From Acidobacteriota bacterium (lineage in GTDB: Bacteria; Acidobacteriota; Terriglobia; Terriglobales; Acidobacteriaceae), in contig JAKBAG010000062.1 in the NCBI GenBank assembly GCA_021809235.1, positions 1-13,024 of the forward strand: a DNA stretch of 13,024 bases, in the 5' to 3' direction. Position numbers and translations under genes: made by a program. Numbering within the stretch: position 1 is the first letter of the stretch; every line of letters begins with the position of its first letter. This document shows positions 1 through 7,300 of the stretch, piece by piece. The notes under the pieces are model-generated. The model made no database searches. It was not told the DNA's origin and worked only from the letters and a program-made list of their open reading frames with translations.

Positions 1-331
1 CGAGCGAGTCGATGCCGTCGAAAAGTTCTGCAGCGCGGGCAGCCTTATTGCTTTGCAGATGGCCGATGAGATGGACGCGCAATGCGCTACGCTGCGAGGG
101 AGACAGTTGCGCTGCCTTGGCGGCAAACTCCTGCACGCGATTCTCGCCGAAGAGCGTGAGCCCGAGCGAGCGGACGGCCATCATGGCCTCAACCGGATGG
201 GTCTTCGAGACGGCCATCAGTGTGACCTGGGAGCGGGCCCGGGAAGCAGCACGACAGGCTGCGGCAATGGCATCTTCAAGCCGAAGCAGGCGATCGCTCA
301 GGGAGTCGTCCGGGCTGGACTCAGTGGCCAT
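1..331 (-). CDS. YggS/PLPBP-family pyridoxal phosphate-binding protein (partial, N-terminal 110 residues)
   Basis: Members of this family (YggS, YlmE, human PLPBP) bind PLP on a TIM-barrel fold resembling alanine racemase. They have no well-defined catalytic reaction and help keep vitamin B6 and amino-acid pools balanced in the cytosol. The reading frame runs off the left edge, so about half of the usual 220-240 residues is visible. Family signatures are clear: LMAVSKTHP near residues 38-46, with Lys43 as the expected Schiff-base lysine; FGENRVQEF at 61-69; and HLIGHLQSNKA at 87-97. The ATG at 331 lies inside the 3' end of trxB in another frame, an 11-base overlap, which suggests translational coupling and one transcript. 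No separate promoter is expected. The family call is seen directly; the homeostatic role is known from the family. Confidence 0.93.
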   Translation of the reverse strand, partial: MATESSPDDSLSDRLLRLEDAIAAACRAASRARSQVTLMAVSKTHPVEAMMAVRSLGLTLFGENRVQEFAAKAAQLSPSQRSALRVHLIGHLQSNKAARAAELFDGIDSL

Positions 332-1268
332 GCTCTTCCAGATACTTTTCAGCCTCCAGCGCTGCCATACATCCAGTGCCTGCCGCAGTGATGGCCTGGC
401 GGTAGCGCCGGTCCTGCACATCGCCGCAGGCGAAGACACCGGCGACGCGAGTTAGCACATTGGACTGGGTGAGGATGTAGCCATCGGCATCCAGATCGAG
501 CTGGCCGGCAAACATCCGCGCATTGGGCTCGTGCCCGATGCCAAGAAAAAGTCCGGTGACCGGAAGCGTGGTGGTTTCATGGGTAACGGTGTTGCGCAGG
601 CGCAGCCCACGCATGGATTTCTCCTCCACTCCGAGCACCTCCTCGACGACGGTGTTGGTGCAGATTTCAATCCTGGGGTGGGCCATGGCGCGATCCAGCA
701 TCACCTTGCTGGCGCGGAAGCTCTCGCGGCGGTGCAGGATGTGAACCTTGGAGGCAAATCGCGTGAGGAAGAGAGCCTCTTCCATGGCTGTGTCTCCGCC
801 GCCGACTACAGCAATCTGCTGGTCGCGGAAGAAGAATCCATCACAGGTGGCGCAGCTGGAAACGCCGTGGCCAATGAGCGCCTGCTCGCTGGGCAGTCCC
901 AGCCAGCGCGCACTGGCACCGGAGGCAATGATAAGCGTGCGCGCCAGAATCTCCCCGTGGGAGGTCTTCAGACGAAAGGGCTGCACACTGAGATCGGCGG
1001 AAACCAGGTGGGCAAGCCGGAACTCAGCGCCGAAGCGAGCCGCCTGCTTCTTCATGTTTTCGATCAGCTCAGGCCCCTGGATTCCTTCCGGCCAGCCGGG
1101 AAAATTCTCTACCAGCGTGGTGATAGACAACTGCCCACCCGGCTCGTGCCCTTCCAGCACCAGCGGGCGCAGGTTGGCCCGTGCGGTGTAGATGGCAGCA
1201 GTGAGGCCGGCGCAGCCGGAGCCCAGAATGACGGTGTCACGCAGTTCGGGAGTGGTTGGCTCGTTCAT
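321..1268 (-). CDS. trxB: Thioredoxin reductase (NADPH), low-molecular-weight bacterial type
   Basis: Cytosolic flavoenzyme that passes electrons from NADPH through FAD and a redox disulfide to thioredoxin. From the chosen start it has 315 residues, the normal family length. In order: FAD-binding GSGCAG near residues 16-21; GHEPGGQLS near 40-48; the redox-active CATC motif with Cys139 and Cys142; the NADPH-binding GGGDTAMEEA followed by HRRESFRASK; GLFLGIGHEPN; and the C-terminal FAD motif FACGDVQDRRYRQAITAAGTG. The usual proline of the first FAD loop (GSGPAG) is cysteine here. A longer frame opens at 1346, but its 26 extra residues do not resemble the family and would meet the start of the divergent 66-residue gene, so ATG 1268 is preferred. 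No Shine-Dalgarno precedes it, but a TACAAT hexamer lies 10 bases upstream, so the message may be nearly leaderless. The YggS-family gene overlaps its end. Confidence 0.96.
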   Translation of the reverse strand: MNEPTTPELRDTVILGSGCAGLTAAIYTARANLRPLVLEGHEPGGQLSITTLVENFPGWPEGIQGPELIENMKKQAARFGAEFRLAHLVSADLSVQPFRLKTSHGEILARTLIIASGASARWLGLPSEQALIGHGVSSCATCDGFFFRDQQIAVVGGGDTAMEEALFLTRFASKVHILHRRESFRASKVMLDRAMAHPRIEICTNTVVEEVLGVEEKSMRGLRLRNTVTHETTTLPVTGLFLGIGHEPNARMFAGQLDLDADGYILTQSNVLTRVAGVFACGDVQDRRYRQAITAAGTGCMAALEAEKYLEEHGH

Positions 1269-1278
1269 GATCAATTCG

Positions 1279-1284
1279 ATTGTA
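1279..1284 (-). promoter_or_regulatory. Candidate -10 box (TACAAT) for trxB
   Basis: Read on the minus strand, the hexamer is TACAAT, one base from consensus, and it ends 10 bases before the trxB ATG. No convincing -35 hexamer stands 16-18 bases further upstream. If this is the -10 element, transcription would begin only a few bases before the start codon, which fits the missing ribosome-binding site. This is inferred from sequence only. Confidence 0.3.
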
Positions 1285-1344
1285 GCCGAGCCTCGGGTGT
1301 AGCGGAGGTTCTGCGGATAGGCGGGCAGGGAATAGGATGAAGCC

Positions 1345-1545
1345 ATGGCAAATTTGACCCTGATTTATGGACTGCGACTGGTGCCGGAAGGCGAAGTGCA
1401 ACGAGTGGAGGATGCCCGGCTGGAATTGGCCAGCGGCCGGGAAGGCCGTGTAACGATGCATGTGCTGGAAGGGACGCGCGAGGAGATTGAACGGCAACTG
1501 CGGCTGAGCATCGATGCGTTCTTTGATTTTTACCCGGAGATATAG
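1345..1545 (+). CDS. Small hypothetical protein, 66 residues
   Basis: I do not recognise this family. The protein is compact, acidic and soluble-looking, with no signal peptide, membrane segment or cysteine. It has a beta-like N-terminus (ANLTLIYGLRLVPEGE), a basic-acidic middle, and an amphipathic helix around EGTREEIERQLRLSIDAFFDF. Coding is supported by an AGGAT ribosome-binding sequence 6 bases before the ATG, by the clean frame, and by its place head to head with trxB, whose start is 76 bases away. The divergent layout could allow shared control with trxB, but nothing in the protein shows a redox role. The size is roughly that of PurS, but no PurS pattern is visible, so that name is not used. 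Confidence 0.6.
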   Translation: MANLTLIYGLRLVPEGEVQRVEDARLELASGREGRVTMHVLEGTREEIERQLRLSIDAFFDFYPEI

Positions 1546-1551
1546 GGGCTG

Positions 1552-1597
1552 TTCGGATGGTCCGAATGAGAAGATTCTCATGAGAAATTCTTAAGAA
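1552..1597. promoter_or_regulatory. Palindrome cluster, possible operator array
   Basis: Four inverted repeats lie end to end. TTCGGA and TCCGAA pair around a 3-base centre (1552-1566). ATGAGAA and TTCTCAT pair around GA (1566-1581). TTCTCATGAGAA is a perfect 12-base palindrome (1575-1586). TTCTTAAGAA is a perfect 10-base palindrome (1588-1597). The unit ATGAGAA thus occurs twice in direct orientation, 14 bases apart, with its complement between. The array follows the stop codon of the 66-residue gene by 6 bases and stands about 140 bases before the exported-protein gene. None of the stems is followed by a T-run, so an operator or protein-binding array is more likely than an intrinsic terminator. 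The regulator is unknown. Confidence 0.45.
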
Positions 1598-1653
1598 ACT
1601 GCCCGCCACACCCCTGACTATGTGAACGCTATCTCATGGATTTTCTTTCATGT

Positions 1654-1691
1654 AGGAGGGTAGGGTGCGGTCCGCTGCCAAGTGCGCCTGA
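1654..1691 (+). other. Strong Shine-Dalgarno with a 9-codon mini-ORF in the leader
   Basis: AGGAGGG at 1654-1660 is the strongest ribosome-binding sequence in the region. A GTG at 1665 follows and opens an 8-residue frame that ends with TGA at 1689-1691. It lies in a different frame from the exported-protein gene, whose own frame has a stop at 1702-1704. It could be a leader peptide of that gene or chance. The rest of 1598-1737 holds no clear promoter or gene. Confidence 0.2.
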
Positions 1692-1737
1692 AATTGCAAG
1701 CTGAAGTTTGGGCTACTGCAATCAGGAGCGATCAGGC

Positions 1738-4722
1738 TTGTTGGGACGGATACGCAGCGGATGGGGACAATCGAATGCTGGCCAGGCGGGTGGGTACGCA
1801 CGCAGACATGTCCGGCTCTGTCCGGGTGTGCGGGTGCTGTGCGTGCTGCTGTTCGCTGCCGTGCAACCGACGCCAAAGGCCTTTGCCGGCGGTCCCAGGT
1901 ATGTGGCCGGAGCAAGTTATTTCAACCCGGCCGTCGTGGGCCAGCCGATTCGCTGGGCGGATGGTCCGATCCCTTACTTTGTGGATCAGGGCGCGCTGAA
2001 TGTGTCCATCAGCCATGCGCAGGCCGTGGGCATGGTGGATGCGGCTGCGGCATTCTGGAATGCGGTGCCGACGGCGGGGGTGAACCTGACGGATGCCGGA
2101 GCGTTGGCCGAAGATGTGAACGGCTCCAACGTGCAGGCGGCCAGCCAGCAGTTCACAGCGCCGGCGGATGTGACGCCGCAGGCAACCGGTACGCCGATTG
2201 CCGTGGTCCTGGATGCGGATGGCTCGGTGATCGACGCGCTGCTGGGCTCCGGTGCCAGCACGCCGGGAAACTGCGCGCAGAATGGGGTGCTGGCCTGGCT
2301 GGACAACTTTCAGCCCCAGGCGACCTTTGCTCACGGCGTGATTGTGCTGAATGGACAGTGCGCCACCTCGGGTCCGCTGGTGGAGATGATGCAGTTTCAA
2401 CTGCAGCGGGCCTTTGGGCGCATTCTGGGGCTGGACTACGCGCAGGTGAATGCGTCGGCATTGGCGGACCCTGCGGCAGAGCCGGATGGAACCCTGGGGT
2501 GGCCGGTGATGCAGCCCAATAACGGTGCCTGTGGTGGGGCCGGGGGTGTATGCATCCCCAACCCGACGACGCTGCGTGCCGACGATCAGGCAGCGATCAG
2601 CCGATTGTACCCGGTGACGAGTGCCAATCAGGCAGAGTATCCCGGACACGAACTGACGGCAGCCAGTACGGTTTCAATTCAGGGCACCATCGCGTTCCGC
2701 AGCGGACAGGGCATGCAGGGCGTGAATGTGGTGGTACGGCCGCTCGATACCAGTGGGAACCCGATGTATGCGTATACGGTGACGGCCGTCTCCGGGGAGT
2801 ATTTTCTGGGGAATCGGGGAAACTCGATCACCGGCTTTACCGATGCCGAGGGTAATCCGCTGGATCGCTTCGGGGGTACGGATACAGCGCTGGAAGGCTA
2901 CTTTGATTTAAGCGCGATACCATTGCCGCCCGGGGTGAGCGCTGCGAGCTTTCAGGTGAGCTTTGAGGCGGTCAATCCGCTGGATATTTTAGGCAGTTCG
3001 GTGGGACCGTATCAGATTGGCAATCCTTCGCCCTCCGGCACAATGCCGGTGCTGACGCTGAATGGCCTGACGGCCGGTACGGTGCAGACGGTGCATGTGA
3101 CGGTGGCGGACTCGGCCGGGGAGCCGTCTGGATATGCACCGCGTGCGCCTGTGGGGATTGCCGGAAATCCACACCGGCTTCCGGGAACAGGCGCCTGGAG
3201 CGGAAGGCTGGGTGCTCCGGGCCAGACCGATTGGTTCACCTTTGCTGTGCGCGCGCAGCGAACGTTCACGGTGGTAACGCGGGCGCTGAATGAGGCCGGA
3301 CAGCCGACGATGAGCAAGGCGATGCCGGCGATCGGTGTCTGGGATGGCTTTGCGCTGCTGGGAACGGCACCGGCCGTCTTTGCTCCGGCTCAGAATGACA
3401 CCACAACAGGCATGACCTATCTGCAGGTGACCAGTCGCGGCACCGACGTGGTGCGGCTGGCGGTGGCGGATCAGCGCGGGGATGGGCGTCCGGACTATGC
3501 CTATCAGGGGTGGGTACTCTATGCCGATACTGTTGCACCGACACGGCTTCCGGCTGGCGGTGGAACCATCGTGATCCGCGGCTTTGGGTTTCATGCTGGC
3601 GATACGGTGAAGGTGGGCGGAGTGCCTGAGCAGGTGCTGAGCATTACCCCGACGGAGATTACGGCCCTGGTGGCTGCAGCACCGGGTACGACCGGATCCC
3701 AGGACGTCGAAGTGGATGATCTGCCGGGAAGCAGTGCTGCGGCCGTGATTCCGGGCGGCGTCAGTTTTGATGCGCGGACCAATGACGTGATTGGCGTGGT
3801 GCAGGCACCACAGAACATGGTTCCGCTAGGGGTTCCTGTGCCGTTTTCCGTGATTGTGAACGGAGCCAACGGGATGCCTGCTGGAGGGGTGACGGTGACC
3901 TACACGGTTGGAGGCACCACGGCAATGCTGGGCTGCGGACGTAGCAGCTGCAGCGTGACCACGAGCGGGGATGGACTGGCCACGCTGACGGTGACGCCGA
4001 TCTCCACGGCGCTGGTGGTGGTGACTGCAGCGCTGGATAACGGGAGCAACGTGCAGGCGCACTTCTATGGCGGGCTGGCGCCGACGATTGCCGCGTTGAC
4101 TCCCACCCTGCATGTGGCTGCCGGTGCGGCGGTGAGCTGGCCGGTGGAGGCAATGGCCTTGACAGGTGCTGCTCCGGCAGCGGGCGTGACGGTGCAGTGG
4201 ATGAGCGGCAGCGGCATCCAGGCTCCGCAGGCTGCGATTGCCACCGATGCCAGCGGCATGGCAAATGCCGTGCTGGGGGTGGGTCCGCTGGCGGAGGGGC
4301 AGAGTACGGCGGCACTGGCCTGTGTGCAGGGAACATCGAACTGTGTGAACTTTGCCGCGCTGGGCTCGCGGCCGGAGTATGCGTATCTGGAGCCGGTCAG
4401 CGGCGCGAACCAGAGCCTGAGTGTGCAGCAGGCTCCGGCTGCGGTGGTGCTGCGTGTCCGGGATATGGACGGGGTTGTGATGGCCGGTGGAACGGTCCAG
4501 ATCTACGAGGCGCTGTATGCGTGGTCGCCGCCCTGCCCGTCCCACGGACGCTGTGCGCAGGCGCCGCTGCTGGAAAAGCAGACGCTTACGTTGACCTCAG
4601 CGATGGATGGAACGGTCAGTTTTCTGCCGTTCTCGCTGCCGGGAGTGGCCACCAACCTGTCTGTGGTTGCGGCCACGGGAAACACCTCCACCGTGAACAT
4701 TGCTGTGGAGATGCATCCGTAG
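1738..4722 (+). CDS. Secreted multidomain protein: degenerate matrixin-like domain, then PPC-like, IPT/TIG and Big-like domains
   Basis: About 994 residues, exported. A hydrophobic run VRVLCVLLFAAV and a PKAFA cleavage-like site end a long signal peptide near residue 50. Residues 60-300 resemble a matrixin-type metzincin, with a Met-turn-like VMQP at Met258 and a family-like end LRADDQAAISRLYP. Where the zinc site HExGHxLGLDH belongs, residues 224-234 read RAFGRILGLDY: all three histidines and the glutamate are gone, so proteolysis is unlikely. There follow a carboxypeptidase-regulatory-like segment (about 305-455), a PPC-like beta domain (480-570), an IPT/TIG domain (600-680) and two or three bacterial Ig-like domains (695-994). 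Paired cysteines such as CGRSSC and CPSHGRC suggest disulfides outside the cytoplasm. The function is probably structural or adhesive. The start is uncertain: TTG 1738 has AGGAG 9 bases upstream, TTG 1708 has no such site, and GTG 1828 would give a shorter, classical signal peptide. Confidence 0.8.
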   Translation: MLGRIRSGWGQSNAGQAGGYARRHVRLCPGVRVLCVLLFAAVQPTPKAFAGGPRYVAGASYFNPAVVGQPIRWADGPIPYFVDQGALNVSISHAQAVGMVDAAAAFWNAVPTAGVNLTDAGALAEDVNGSNVQAASQQFTAPADVTPQATGTPIAVVLDADGSVIDALLGSGASTPGNCAQNGVLAWLDNFQPQATFAHGVIVLNGQCATSGPLVEMMQFQLQRAFGRILGLDYAQVNASALADPAAEPDGTLGWPVMQPNNGACGGAGGVCIPNPTTLRADDQAAISRLYPVTSANQAEYPGHELTAASTVSIQGTIAFRSGQGMQGVNVVVRPLDTSGNPMYAYTVTAVSGEYFLGNRGNSITGFTDAEGNPLDRFGGTDTALEGYFDLSAIPLPPGVSAASFQVSFEAVNPLDILGSSVGPYQIGNPSPSGTMPVLTLNGLTAGTVQTVHVTVADSAGEPSGYAPRAPVGIAGNPHRLPGTGAWSGRLGAPGQTDWFTFAVRAQRTFTVVTRALNEAGQPTMSKAMPAIGVWDGFALLGTAPAVFAPAQNDTTTGMTYLQVTSRGTDVVRLAVADQRGDGRPDYAYQGWVLYADTVAPTRLPAGGGTIVIRGFGFHAGDTVKVGGVPEQVLSITPTEITALVAAAPGTTGSQDVEVDDLPGSSAAAVIPGGVSFDARTNDVIGVVQAPQNMVPLGVPVPFSVIVNGANGMPAGGVTVTYTVGGTTAMLGCGRSSCSVTTSGDGLATLTVTPISTALVVVTAALDNGSNVQAHFYGGLAPTIAALTPTLHVAAGAAVSWPVEAMALTGAAPAAGVTVQWMSGSGIQAPQAAIATDASGMANAVLGVGPLAEGQSTAALACVQGTSNCVNFAALGSRPEYAYLEPVSGANQSLSVQQAPAAVVLRVRDMDGVVMAGGTVQIYEALYAWSPPCPSHGRCAQAPLLEKQTLTLTSAMDGTVSFLPFSLPGVATNLSVVAATGNTSTVNIAVEMHP

Positions 4723-4813
4723 GCTGATCTGGGCAGTCAGGCAGCTTCGTCGGGTCGTTTCCCCGTTCCTTCCGCGCCATCTCAGACGGGTTGCCTAGTA
4801 AGCTGTAAGAGCG

Positions 4814-6136
4814 ATGCTTGATCTTGGATATGTCAGAAGCAATCTGGAAGTAGTGGAGCAGAAGCTGCGGATGCGCGGTGCAGACCCGGCGATGCTGCTG
4901 GGCGACTTCCATGCGCTGGATGCGGCGCGACGCGGCGCCATCACCCGTGCCGAGCAGTTGAAGGCGCGCCGCAATGAGCTGAGCCAGCAGGTGGGTGTAC
5001 GCAAGCGCGCTGGTGAGGACGTCAGCGCTCTGATGGAGGAGACGCGCAGTCTGAAGGAAGCGCTGGATGGCCTGGATGCCGAGGCGTCTGCGCTCGACGA
5101 GAAGCTGTGGCAGTCGCTGGCCCGCATCCCGAACCTGACGCGCGATGAGGTTCCTGCCGGGCGAAGCGAGGAAGAGAATCGCGTGGTCCGGACGTGGGGT
5201 GTGCTGCCGGAGTTTGCCTTTGCTGCGCGACCACACTGGGAGCTGGGCGAGTCGCTGGGTATCCTCGATCTGGAACGCGCCACCAAGCTGTCCGGCGCGC
5301 GCTTTGCCGTGTACAAGGGCGCTGGTGCGCGTCTGGAGAGGGCTCTGATCGGATTCATGCTGGATCAGCACACGCTGGAGCATGGATATACGGAGGTGCT
5401 ACCGCCATTTCTGGTGAACAGCCAATCCCTGTTTGGTACCGGGCAGCTGCCCAAGTTTGCCGACGATCTATTTCGCTGCGAGGACGGTCAGGCATTTGTG
5501 GAGGGCGAGTATCGCGAGAATGACCACTGGCTGATTCCGACGGCCGAGGTTCCAGTCACGAATCTGTTCCGCGATGAGATTCTGGACGAGAGCCAGTTGC
5601 CGATCTGCTACGCGGCCTATACGCCGTGCTTCCGCGCCGAGGCCGGAGCAGCAGGGCGGGACACGCGCGGGATCATTCGCCAGCATCAGTTTGAGAAGGT
5701 GGAGTTGGTGAAGTTTGTGCGGCCGGAGGAATCCGATGCCGAACACGAGAAGCTGACGCGGGATGCGGAACGCATTCTGGAGCTGCTGGAGCTGCCCTAC
5801 CGGCGCATGCTGCTTTGCACCGGGGATACGGGCTTTTCCTCGGCCAAGACGTATGATCTGGAAGTGTGGTTGCCGGGGCAGGGAGCTTATCGCGAGATCT
5901 CCTCCTGCTCCAACTTTGAAGGATTTCAGGCGCGGCGGGCCAATATTCGCTACCGGCCTGCTGGCAAGGGCAAGACTGAGTTTGTGCATACGCTGAATGG
6001 CAGCGGACTGGCTGTGGGACGCACATGGCTGGCCGTGGTGGAGAACTACCAGCAGGCTGATGGAAGCATCCGGATTCCAGATGTTCTGCGGCCTTACATG
6101 CAGGGAATGGAGCGCATCGCTGCCAACGCCAAATGA
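4814..6136 (+). CDS. serS: Seryl-tRNA synthetase
   Basis: Class II synthetase that activates serine with ATP and charges tRNA-Ser, and also tRNA-Sec where present, in the cytosol. It has 440 residues, close to the family norm. The first 110 or so residues form the antiparallel coiled-coil arm that grips the long variable arm of tRNA-Ser, visible as charged heptads around AEQLKARRNELSQQ and LKEALDGLDAEASALDEKL. Motif 2 is CFRAEAGAAGRDTRG, with Arg274 and Glu276, followed by GIIRQHQFEKVE. Motif 3 is GSGLAVGRTWLAVVENYQQ, with Arg403, followed by IRIPDVLRPYM. All key positions are intact. The ATG has only a weak AAGAG-like ribosome site. About 90 bases separate it from the upstream gene, with no obvious terminator there. 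Downstream genes follow closely, so it probably leads an operon. Confidence 0.98.
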   Translation: MLDLGYVRSNLEVVEQKLRMRGADPAMLLGDFHALDAARRGAITRAEQLKARRNELSQQVGVRKRAGEDVSALMEETRSLKEALDGLDAEASALDEKLWQSLARIPNLTRDEVPAGRSEEENRVVRTWGVLPEFAFAARPHWELGESLGILDLERATKLSGARFAVYKGAGARLERALIGFMLDQHTLEHGYTEVLPPFLVNSQSLFGTGQLPKFADDLFRCEDGQAFVEGEYRENDHWLIPTAEVPVTNLFRDEILDESQLPICYAAYTPCFRAEAGAAGRDTRGIIRQHQFEKVELVKFVRPEESDAEHEKLTRDAERILELLELPYRRMLLCTGDTGFSSAKTYDLEVWLPGQGAYREISSCSNFEGFQARRANIRYRPAGKGKTEFVHTLNGSGLAVGRTWLAVVENYQQADGSIRIPDVLRPYMQGMERIAANAK

Positions 6137-6159
6137 TGCGCGGCAAGGGAAGCAACACG

Positions 6160-6534
6160 ATGGGAAAGATTCTGAAAAGCTATTTCTTCTGGACGCACGC
6201 GCGCGGCACATTGCATTACGACGTGATGGTGTCGCTGATTCTGGCCTTCATCTTCGTCACGCCTCATGTATGGAATTATGGGGACAAGCCGATCCCGATC
6301 TCGGGATTTTCCGGGCCGATTGAAGTGATCAGCGATCATGGGCGCGGATTACTGGTGACAGTGGGAGCTTCGGATGTGCATGTGGCAGCGAATGCGGATG
6401 ACGCTGCCATTCGCAAGGCTCTGCATCGGGCGATTCAGCCGGTGACCGGAGATGCGGTGTTCGTGATGCGATGGGAAACGGTGAACGGACCGGATGGTCA
6501 ACCGAAGGAGTGGCGCGTTCATGTGCGACGTTAG
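6160..6534 (+). CDS. Small membrane-anchored protein, unknown function
   Basis: About 124 residues. The N-terminus (MGKILKSYFFWTHARGTLHYD) is followed by one hydrophobic helix, VMVSLILAFIFVTPHVW, and then a soluble part of about 80 residues that probably faces the periplasm. That part contains beta-like stretches (GPIEVISDHGRGLLVTV, GDAVFVMRWETVNG). I do not recognise a named domain. ATG 6160 is chosen because AAGGGA stands 9 bases upstream and the sequence from there looks like a proper membrane-protein N-terminus. An earlier ATG at 6133 overlaps the serS stop (ATGA) and would add nine polar residues. Its end overlaps the next gene by 14 bases. The spacing says it is co-transcribed with serS and the LolA-like gene, and its topology fits a joint envelope role with the latter. 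That role is inference. Confidence 0.75.
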   Translation: MGKILKSYFFWTHARGTLHYDVMVSLILAFIFVTPHVWNYGDKPIPISGFSGPIEVISDHGRGLLVTVGASDVHVAANADDAAIRKALHRAIQPVTGDAVFVMRWETVNGPDGQPKEWRVHVRR

Positions 6535-7300
6535 GCAACAGGCGCAACCTCTGCATTCTGCGGTGATGAGCGGGAAAGAGCAATGGAGTGGTTTCCGGTG
6601 GCTAACAGCCCTGCTGCTGGTGGTGATTCTGTCCGGATCTTCATCGACTGCCGCGTGGGCAGAGAGTGCCAATCCACAACTGCAGAAAGTGCTGGCCCGG
6701 CTGGATGAAGTGGCTGCGAAGTTCCACACCGCGCAGGCGGATGTGACATGGGATAACGTGCAGACCCAGCCAATCTTCGACAAGGATACGCAGACCGGAA
6801 CAATGGACGTGGAGCGGCGCAAAGGTACGGTCGCGATGGCACTGCATCTGAAGACGCTGAATGGTCGGCCTGTTCCCAAGGACATGGTGTACGCCGGTGG
6901 AGAGTTCAAGCTGTACGAGCCACTGCTCAAGCAGATGACCGTATTTCGCACGGCCGGGCGCTCGGCGCAGATTGAAAGCTTTCTGGTACTGGGCTTTGGC
7001 GGCAGTGCTACGGAGATGCAGAAGGACTGGATGGTGAGCTATGCCGGTGCGGAGACTATTCGCGGCGTGGCCACGGAAAAGCTGCAACTGCTTCCACGGA
7101 CCGAGGCTGCGCGGCAGAATGTGACGCGTGTGCTGCTTTGGATCGATATGAAGAGCGGAATTGCGATTCAGCAGCAATCGTTTGATCCTGCCGGTAACTA
7201 CCGCATGGTCGACTATACGGTGCGGCGCATCAATGGGGGATTGCCAGCGGATGCCTTCAGCATCAAGCTTGCATCCGGAACGCGCGTTATTCAGCGCTAG
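6521..7300 (+). CDS. LolA-like periplasmic lipoprotein carrier / outer-membrane lipoprotein-sorting protein
   Basis: Likely periplasmic protein of the LolA/LolB superfamily, whose members carry lipoproteins or other acyl chains in a half-barrel between inner and outer membrane. A signal peptide is visible: hydrophobic TALLLVVILSG, then SSSTAAWA before ESAN. The mature part begins with the typical helix LQKVLARLDEVAAKFHTAQADV. Strands follow, including GTMDVERRKGTVAMAL, the position normally read as dG-x-LYEP (YAGGEFKLYEPLLKQM), and a long C-terminal sheet (TRVLLWIDMKSGIAIQQQSF). Total length is about 260, near LolA size plus a longer leader. ATG 6521 has AAGGAG 10 bases upstream and overlaps the previous gene by 14 bases. 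ATG 6566 would give a tidier signal peptide but has no ribosome site. Acidobacteria carry several such paralogues, so true LolA function is not certain. Confidence 0.8.
   Translation: MCDVRQQAQPLHSAVMSGKEQWSGFRWLTALLLVVILSGSSSTAAWAESANPQLQKVLARLDEVAAKFHTAQADVTWDNVQTQPIFDKDTQTGTMDVERRKGTVAMALHLKTLNGRPVPKDMVYAGGEFKLYEPLLKQMTVFRTAGRSAQIESFLVLGFGGSATEMQKDWMVSYAGAETIRGVATEKLQLLPRTEAARQNVTRVLLWIDMKSGIAIQQQSFDPAGNYRMVDYTVRRINGGLPADAFSIKLASGTRVIQR

Noticed and set aside
12..455. Plus-strand frames of 112-147 residues
   Set aside because: They lie antisense to the YggS-family gene and trxB, whose motifs are unmistakable. They have no ribosome site or protein-family features.
531..1340. 269-residue plus-strand frame
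   Set aside because: Antisense shadow of trxB, with no recognisable features.
1552..1566. TTCGGA/TCCGAA stem as an intrinsic terminator for the 66-residue gene
   Set aside because: The stem is only 6 bp and is followed by A/G-rich sequence, not a T-run.
1682..1999. 105-residue plus-strand frame as an upstream gene or frameshifted start of the exported protein
   Set aside because: It runs far into the long gene in another frame and has no signal peptide or motif. The long frame already has its own signal peptide.
1732..2649. 305-residue minus-strand frame and 253-residue plus-strand frame (1761-2522) over the exported-protein gene
   Set aside because: Arg/His-rich and Gly/Cys-rich compositions typical of out-of-frame reading of GC-rich DNA. 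The long frame carries the signal peptide and domains.
4723..4813. tRNA or riboswitch (T-box) before serS
   Set aside because: The 91-base spacer is too short for a T-box, and I find no T-box motif or cloverleaf.
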